NCBI GenBank assembly: GCA_938027655.1
Contig: CALJAP010000077.1
Coordinates: 1 to 39,179, forward strand
Length of the DNA stretch: 39,179 nt
Reading direction: 5' to 3'
Origin: an uncultured bacterium
GTDB taxonomy: Bacteria; Armatimonadota; HRBIN16
Shown: piece after piece, positions 34,946-39,179 of the stretch
Position numbering within the stretch: position 1 is the first letter of the stretch
How the letters are laid out: every line of letters begins with the position of its first letter
Program-made: the position numbers and the translations under genes
The notes under the pieces: model-generated
Databases searched by the model: none
Told to the model about the DNA's origin: nothing
What the model saw: only the letters and a program-made list of their open reading frames with translations

Positions 34946-34963
34946 CGCAACCTGCAGGTTGCG
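34946..34963. repeat. Perfect 18-bp palindrome
   Basis: CGCAACCTGCAGGTTGCG reads the same on both strands. It sits in the 150-bp gap before the steA promoter and could be an operator or the remains of a palindromic repeat. Confidence 0.6.
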
Positions 34964-34990
34964 TGCCTTTGGCGCAATTACTAACACGGC

Positions 34991-35019
34991 TTGACTTTTT
35001 GTGCCATTTCCGTTACTAA
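34991..35019 (+). promoter_or_regulatory. Promoter of the steA operon, implying a leaderless mRNA
   Basis: TTGACT (34991-34996), 17-base spacer, TACTAA (35014-35019). The start should fall at about 35025-35027, coinciding with the GTG at 35026, and no ribosome binding site is present upstream. Confidence 0.65.
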
Positions 35020-35025
35020 TGTAGT

Positions 35026-36195
35026 GTGTCACGTACTACCACCCACATACAACGTGCTACCTCGATCATTCAGGGTGCTGCTCGTTTTGACCGGCGGACG
35101 AAACGGCTGGTGCAACGGCTGCACGCAGGCGATATCGCCATTATCGACCACCCCGATCTGGACGGTGTGGCGGCAGAGGCTCTGGCGGCGCAGCGGGTAA
35201 CAGCGGTTATCAACCTCTCTCCCTTTATCACAGGACGGTATCCCAGCTCGGGAGCCAGTATCCTGCTGCGTGCGGGCATCCCGCTGTATGAGTGCCACGA
35301 CGCTCATCTGGCGGAGGTTGTGCAGGAGGGAGACGCCGCTACCATCACGGGCAACACCCTGTGCTTGAGCCGATTGCCGGATGCCTCTTTCTCGCTGGAA
35401 CCTCTGAACGAAGAGCGCATTCAGCAGTTGCTCTTGCTTGCCCAGCAACGGTTGAAGGGCGAACTGCGCGCTTTCGCACAGAACACACTGGAGTACTTGC
35501 AGGAAGAAAGCGACGCTTTGCTGGATGTGCTGGAGGTGCCGGAAATCAGTACGTCGATAGCGGGACGCCATGCGGTGGTGGTGGTTCGTGGCGAGCGGTT
35601 CAAACAAGACCTTATCGCTATCCGCAACTACCTGCGCGAGATGCGCCCGGTGTTGATTGGGGTAGACGGGGGGGCAGACGCTCTGCTGGAGATGGGGTTG
35701 AAGCCCCACATCATTGTGGGCGATATGGACAGCGTGAGCGACAGGGCGTTGCGATGCGGTGCAGAGTTGATAGTGCATCAATACACGAGCGCAGAGCGCA
35801 CCTCGCCCGGTCTGGAGCGAGTGCAGCGGCTGGGGCTACCGCACACGGTGTGGCGCGCGCCCGGCACCAGCGAAGATATCGCCATGTTGCTGGCGTACGA
35901 GAAAGGCGCACAACTCATCGTAGCAGTGGGCACGCACTTCAGCCTGCTGGAGTTTCTGGAGAAAGGGCGACGGGGCATGTCCAGCACTTTTCTGACACGT
36001 CTGCGCGTGGGGGATAGGCTGGTGGACGCCAAGGGGGTAAGCCGACTCTATCCCCGGCGGTTCGCCTGGCGCGAGTTCGGCTGGCTGTTCGTGGCGGCGA
36101 TGATGCCGGTGGTGGTGGCGTTTCTGCTGTCACCGGTGGGGCGCGACCTCGTTCGCCTGCTGTATGTGTGGCTACGTCTACGTCTGCACTTTTAG
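35026..36195 (+). CDS. steA: SteA-like putative cytokinetic ring protein (thiamin pyrophosphokinase-like fold)
   Basis: A 389-residue protein matching actinobacterial SteA: GDIAIIDHPDLDGVAAEAL, ITGRYPSSGASILLRAGI, then the thiamin-pyrophosphokinase-like core LIGVDGGADALLEMGLKPHIIVGDMDSVSD, GTSEDIAMLLAYEKGA, IVAVGTHFSLLEFLEKGRRGMSSTFLTRLRVGDRLVDAKGVSRLY, and a C-terminal hydrophobic helix (about 352-372). In Corynebacterium SteA and SteB form a membrane complex that activates peptidoglycan hydrolysis at daughter-cell separation. Here the same gene pair occurs in an apparently diderm genome. It starts at a GTG that falls at the predicted transcription start. The next gene begins 14 bases after the stop. 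Confidence 0.9.
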   Translation: MSRTTTHIQRATSIIQGAARFDRRTKRLVQRLHAGDIAIIDHPDLDGVAAEALAAQRVTAVINLSPFITGRYPSSGASILLRAGIPLYECHDAHLAEVVQEGDAATITGNTLCLSRLPDASFSLEPLNEERIQQLLLLAQQRLKGELRAFAQNTLEYLQEESDALLDVLEVPEISTSIAGRHAVVVVRGERFKQDLIAIRNYLREMRPVLIGVDGGADALLEMGLKPHIIVGDMDSVSDRALRCGAELIVHQYTSAERTSPGLERVQRLGLPHTVWRAPGTSEDIAMLLAYEKGAQLIVAVGTHFSLLEFLEKGRRGMSSTFLTRLRVGDRLVDAKGVSRLYPRRFAWREFGWLFVAAMMPVVVAFLLSPVGRDLVRLLYVWLRLRLHF

Positions 36196-36209
36196 GGAGA
36201 AGGCACGGC

Positions 36210-37076
36210 ATGTTTGCAGACCTACGCTACCATCTGGTGAGCCTGGCGGCGGTGTTCCTTGCGCTGGCAGTGGGAATGCTTGTCGGAGGGCTGTTTTTGA
36301 ACACCGCGCCGACCGAAACGCAGCAACGGCTGATCCGGCGCATTCAGGAAGACCTTGCCCGTATCACCGCCGAGAGCGACCGCAACCGACGCGACTTCGA
36401 GCGCATGGAGCAGGCGTTGAGGGAGCTGGTGCCTCGTCTGGTCAAGCAACGGCTGAAAGCACGCCGGGTAGCGGTGGTGCAGACGGGCGACGACGATCGC
36501 GCGCTGGCAGATACGCTGAAAGCACTGCGCGACGCCGGCGCGGAAACCGCATCGGTCACGGTGGTGACCAATCGCTGGCTGGAGATGAACGACGAAGAGA
36601 GAGCACGCCTTATCCGCAGGCTGCGCACCCTCAAGCCAAACCTGCCGGAAGATTTCAGCGCGGTGGTCAAAGCGCTGGCGAACGGAGTGGCGCTATACGG
36701 TTACGACCGGGCGGTGGAGATACTGCATCGCGAAGGGCTGGTACGCGCTTCGGGCGATTACACGTTGCCCTGTCGCTATGTGGTAATCGTGGGAGGCAGC
36801 GCCGCCCCCGAAAGCACTCGTGCGGCGGAGGTTGACCGCCCGCTCATCCGGCAGTGGCAGGCAGTGGGCATCGAGGTAGTGGCGGTGGAGCGGCGCGATT
36901 GCGCCGGTTCACATGTGTCGGTGTATCGGGAGACAGACGTTCCCAGTGTAGACTGTATCGACACCGCGCTGGGACAACTATCGCTGCCCTTCCTGTTCGG
37001 TGCGGAGAGCGCGGCGTATGGAGTGAAAGAGAGCGCGGAGCGGGTTATTCCCGACACGCTTCTGGAGACGAAATGA
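36210..37076 (+). CDS. steB: SteB/MctB-like copper transporter family (DUF3186) protein
   Basis: A 288-residue protein from an ATG after GGGAGAAGG. A single N-terminal helix (LRYHLVSLAAVFLALAVGML) is followed by a coiled coil (about 35-80) and an extracytoplasmic alpha/beta domain with AVVQTGDDDRALADTL, VVIVGGSAAPES and VAVERRDCAGSHVSVY, ending near D-C-I-D-T-A-L-G-Q. This is the MctB/SteB family; 'copper transporter' is a misleading name for most members. It partners SteA in cell separation. It overlaps the next gene (ATGA). Confidence 0.88.
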   Translation: MFADLRYHLVSLAAVFLALAVGMLVGGLFLNTAPTETQQRLIRRIQEDLARITAESDRNRRDFERMEQALRELVPRLVKQRLKARRVAVVQTGDDDRALADTLKALRDAGAETASVTVVTNRWLEMNDEERARLIRRLRTLKPNLPEDFSAVVKALANGVALYGYDRAVEILHREGLVRASGDYTLPCRYVVIVGGSAAPESTRAAEVDRPLIRQWQAVGIEVVAVERRDCAGSHVSVYRETDVPSVDCIDTALGQLSLPFLFGAESAAYGVKESAERVIPDTLLETK

Positions 37077-37771
37077 AGCGTGTGTTTGCGGTGGTGCCGG
37101 CGCATAACGAGGCGCAGACGGTGGCAGAAACGGTGCGCGCGCTGCTGGCATTGCCTGCGCAGGTGGTGGTGGTTGCCGATGCGTGCGCAGATGACTCCGC
37201 CGAACGCGCCAGCGAAGCAGGGGCAACGGTTCTGGTGCGGAGTGGGCGAGGGGACAAGGCGCGCGCGCTGGCAAAAGGCTTGCAGTGGGTGGCGCAGCAA
37301 CAGCCGTCCGACGACGACGTGGTGCTGCTGGTGGATGCCGACGTGGGAGCCAGCGCGGGTGAGGTGGCTCCCCTGCTGGAGGCGGTGCGCCGCGGCGAGG
37401 CAGATATGGCTATTGGCGTCTTGCCTCCGGCGGGGCGACAGGGCGGTTTCGGGCTGGTGGTGCGGTTCGCGCGGTGGGTGCTGTTGCGCCGGACGGGCAG
37501 GCGATTCCGCGCTCCTTTGAGCGGTCAGCGGGCGATACGATGGCGCACGCTTCAACAGCTGAGCGCACTGGCGGGCGGCTTTGGGGTAGAGGTGGGGATG
37601 AGCGTTGACCTGATGCGTCTGGGCGCACGGGTGCAGGAGATCGATGTGCGCATGACACATCGGCACACAGGTAGAAGCTGGCGAGGCTTCCTGCACCGGG
37701 CGCGGCAGGGCTGGCACGTTTTGCTTGCCGGTGCAGGGCGAAGGCAGGTGAAGCTATGGACGCACGAGTGA
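37073..37771 (+). CDS. Glycosyltransferase family 2 protein
   Basis: A 232-residue GT-A enzyme starting MKRVFAVVPAHNEAQTVAETV with the nucleotide-binding strand, V-V-A-D-A-C-A-D-D-S and the metal-binding LLVDADVGA. A short C-terminal part (LSGQRAIRW, FGVEVGMSVDLMRLG, M-T-H-R-H-T-G-R) completes the fold without membrane helices. GGAG precedes the ATG, which overlaps the steB stop. GT2 members next to steAB are probably involved in making an envelope glycan or glycolipid; donor and acceptor are unknown. The next gene overlaps by 16 bases. Confidence 0.9.
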   Translation: MKRVFAVVPAHNEAQTVAETVRALLALPAQVVVVADACADDSAERASEAGATVLVRSGRGDKARALAKGLQWVAQQQPSDDDVVLLVDADVGASAGEVAPLLEAVRRGEADMAIGVLPPAGRQGGFGLVVRFARWVLLRRTGRRFRAPLSGQRAIRWRTLQQLSALAGGFGVEVGMSVDLMRLGARVQEIDVRMTHRHTGRSWRGFLHRARQGWHVLLAGAGRRQVKLWTHE

Positions 37772-38595
37772 TACCGATTGTGTTGTTTGTCTCTGCGCCG
37801 TTCGTGGTGCTACTGGGCGGTATTGCGCTCTTCCCCAAACTGTGCCGTCGCTGGGGATGGCTGAAGCAGAACTACCGCGGGGCGGTCGTGCCATGCAGTT
37901 ATGGGGTCATCTGGTGGGCGTTCTGCACGGTGCTGTACGCGGAGCTGGCATGGGTGTCTGCTCCGGAGACGCGCCCGCTGTCGCTGGCGTTTCTGGTGGC
38001 GGCGTTTGGCTTCGGACTGTTGGGCTTGATAGACGACCGGTGGGGCGACTCTGCCTCCAAAGGTTTGCACGGTCACGTGAGAGCTCTACGGCAGGGCAGG
38101 ATAACGACGGGGCTGCTGAAGGCGGTGGGGGGATTGGCGGTGTCGCTGGTTGCCGCGTGGCTGTTGCAGGGCGGATGGGCGACGTTGCTCGGCGGTGTGA
38201 CCGTTGCGCTGATGGCGAACGCGATAAACCTGCTGGACATGCGCCCGGGCAGGGCGGTATCGGTGTTTTTGGTGTTATCGGCGATGGTGGTGTTCTACTT
38301 ACTGCTGAGCCAGCAGGCGTTGACGGCGGCGATGCTGGGTTTCCTGATGGCGGCGGCGCTGTTACTGCGTCGGCACGATGCGGGTGGGGGCGCGATGATG
38401 GGCGATGTGGGTTCCAACTTGCTGGGCGGGGTGCTGGGCGTGTCGCTGGTGGCAGGTGTGCCGCTGTGGGCGCAGGCGGTGGTGCTGGCGTTGCTGGTGG
38501 CGCTGCATGTGGCGGCGGAGCGCGTTTCCCTGAGCCGGTGGATCGAGGATACCCCCTGGGCGCGCCAGCTGGACCGGATGACGGGGGTGAGGTAG
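37756..38595 (+). CDS. MraY/WecA-like polyprenyl-phosphate sugar-1-phosphate transferase (GT4 family)
   Basis: A 279-residue polytopic membrane protein with about 9-10 helices. Signature loops of the UDP-HexNAc:polyprenol-P transferase family are GLLGLIDDRWGD (the aspartate pair that binds magnesium), ANAINLLDMRPGRA (N-x-x-N-x-x-D type) and GGGAMMGDVGSNLLGGVLGV (nucleotide loop). The HIHH-like loop of MraY/WecA is not seen and the protein is shorter than MraY (about 320-360), so it may be a divergent member. As the last gene of the steA operon, it could start the lipid-linked glycan that the GT2 enzyme extends; this is inference. Confidence 0.85.
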   Translation: MDARVIPIVLFVSAPFVVLLGGIALFPKLCRRWGWLKQNYRGAVVPCSYGVIWWAFCTVLYAELAWVSAPETRPLSLAFLVAAFGFGLLGLIDDRWGDSASKGLHGHVRALRQGRITTGLLKAVGGLAVSLVAAWLLQGGWATLLGGVTVALMANAINLLDMRPGRAVSVFLVLSAMVVFYLLLSQQALTAAMLGFLMAAALLLRRHDAGGGAMMGDVGSNLLGGVLGVSLVAGVPLWAQAVVLALLVALHVAAERVSLSRWIEDTPWARQLDRMTGVR

Positions 38596-38678
38596 CGCCT
38601 AGCCCCTATGTCCAAATCAGGGAGAGACCAGAGCAGGCTGGTTGCGTCTGTCGGGGAACGGCTTAACCTCTCCCCCGT

Positions 38679-38701
38679 CCCCTCTCCTACGAGGAGAGGG
38701 G
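38679..38701 (+). repeat. Perfect hairpin, 9-bp stem (CCCCTCTCC)
   Basis: CCCCTCTCC (38679-38687) and its complement (38693-38701) with a 5-base loop, 84 bases after the GT4 gene; may end the steA operon transcript, though no T-tract follows. Confidence 0.6.
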
Positions 38702-38757
38702 AGCCTCGATTCGAACACCTCGTTCCTTCGCACAGAAGAGAACTCTCGAATGGGACG

Positions 38758-38782
38758 CCCCCTTCCCTCGTAGGGAAGGGGG
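38758..38782 (+). repeat. Perfect hairpin, 11-bp stem (CCCCCTTCCCT)
   Basis: CCCCCTTCCCT (38758-38768) and its complement (38772-38782) with a 3-base loop. It is similar in build to the hairpin at 38679, and the two look like members of one repeat family. Confidence 0.6.
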
Positions 38783-38958
38783 TTGGGGGATAGGTTGAAT
38801 ACACCTTTCCCGACCCTTCGCGAATGGTGATGATAGGTGCGGCTAATTTGTCAAGATTCATCAGCTGGCGGCTACAGCAGTTCTTCGCACCTCGGTGGGA
38901 AGGTTCCGACTGCCCGTTACTCCGAGCGCAAGCGAAGGGGGTCGCTCTCTCATTACGC

Positions 38959-39006
38959 GGAGACGCCTCGCTAACACTCAGCATGACAAAATAGAGTGCA
39001 CAATAG
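38959..39006 (-). repeat. Dispersed composite repeat, copy E (truncated)
   Basis: Read on the minus strand: TTGTGCAC, CTATTTTGTCATGCTGAG, GTTAGCGAGGCGTCTC, close to copy D. It ends 11 bases from the first CRISPR repeat. Confidence 0.65.
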
Positions 39007-39017
39007 CCTTTATCGTC

Positions 39018-39179
39018 GTTTCAATCCCTTATAGGTAGGCTCGTAACTGCACCTGTGTGGACAGCTCGCCTTCCAGCTGTCGTGTTTCAATCCCTTATAG
39101 GTAGGCTCGTAACTCGAGGACGCCGGAGAGATCTCCGGCGTCCCGGTGGTTGTTTCAATCCCTTATAGGTAGGCTCGTA
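39018..39179 (-). CRISPR. CRISPR array edge: three 30-nt repeats (last cut by the window) and two spacers
   Basis: Identical 30-bp repeats begin at 39018, 39084 and 39152 (the third has 28 bases inside the window). The repeat starts GTTTCAATCCC and ends GGCTCGTAAC. Spacers are 36 bp (39048-39083) and 38 bp (39114-39151). The complement of the repeat ends in ATTGAAAC, the usual 5' handle of crRNAs in type I-B/III-like systems, so the array is probably transcribed on the minus strand from a leader to the right. The end seen here would then be the old, leader-distal end. No cas genes are in the window. Spacer 2 is a palindrome. Confidence 0.95.

Larger units (their letters stand above)
38596..39017. 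other. Gene-free region rich in hairpins before the CRISPR array
   Basis: No plausible gene in this stretch. It holds two perfect hairpins (38679-38701 with CCCCTCTCC arms; 38758-38782 with CCCCCTTCCCT arms) of the kind that occur as dispersed palindromes, and a truncated copy of the composite repeat (38959-39006). Frames on either strand lack ribosome binding sites and consist of translated repeats. Confidence 0.7.

Noticed and set aside
34873-35025. Possible tRNA or small RNA gene before steA
   Set aside because: No T-loop GTTCRA box or acceptor pairing; the stretch is explained by repeat copy C, an 18-bp palindrome and the steA promoter.
38295-38984. 229-codon minus-strand frame at the right end
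   Set aside because: It runs antisense to the GT4 gene and through palindromic repeats; no ribosome binding site and no protein-like features.

Overview
The window is a dense, high-GC stretch of bacterial chromosome. It has about 33 protein genes, one partial gene at the left edge, and the edge of a CRISPR array at the right. It encodes two GT9 heptosyltransferases, an LpxL/HtrB-type lipid A acyltransferase and an outer-membrane beta-barrel-like protein, so the cell is almost certainly diderm with LPS. It also carries a SteA/SteB-like pair, best known from Actinobacteria, plus DUF4058, DUF6807 and several secreted or polysaccharide-processing proteins. The cysteine-type CcmE, the CRISPR repeat type and this gene mix fit a deep-branching, possibly thermophilic lineage such as Armatimonadota. 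That placement is inference only; no rRNA is present.

Layout. 1-5700 (minus strand): a partial FAD-linked oxidase, a DUF4058 protein, and a signalling operon of FhaA-like FHA protein, 32-residue membrane peptide, PP2C phosphatase with an extracytoplasmic NHL-like domain, and Ser/Thr kinase. A strong sigma70-type promoter precedes the FHA gene. 5700-10400: M20 amidohydrolase, a 27-residue membrane peptide, an Old Yellow Enzyme-family oxidoreductase, a Tat-exported pectate-lyase-3-fold protein, and a composite repeat. 10400-15600 (minus): a tightly overlapped ccmABCDEF operon with panD as its last gene; CcmE has the CxxxY motif and no ccmG or ccmH is present. Just upstream is a broken gene remnant.

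16000-24100: a secreted DUF6807 protein, a YjbH-like barrel protein, then a divergent LPS operon (acyltransferase, two heptosyltransferases). A long structured leader follows, leading to a phosphohexomutase gene. That leader is interrupted by an AT-richer UPF0175/DUF3368 toxin-antitoxin pair flanked by a 49-bp direct repeat. 24200-29900: heparinase II/III-like lyase, fatty acid desaturase, ilvD, DUF2227 protein. 29900-32900: dnaG-rpoD. 32900-38600: a secreted protein with a collagen-like insertion, a Tat lipoprotein, and a steA-steB-GT2-GT4 operon that starts with an apparently leaderless GTG.

Five diverged copies of one interspersed composite repeat are scattered between genes, one of them about 12 bp from the CRISPR array. 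Other palindromic repeats (tandem 44-bp units and several perfect hairpins) fill most remaining gaps. The most unusual structures are the duplicated leader element around the toxin-antitoxin cassette, the tiny membrane genes, the collagen-like insertion inside a duplicated SmpA/BamE-like domain, and a CRISPR spacer that is itself a near-perfect palindrome.
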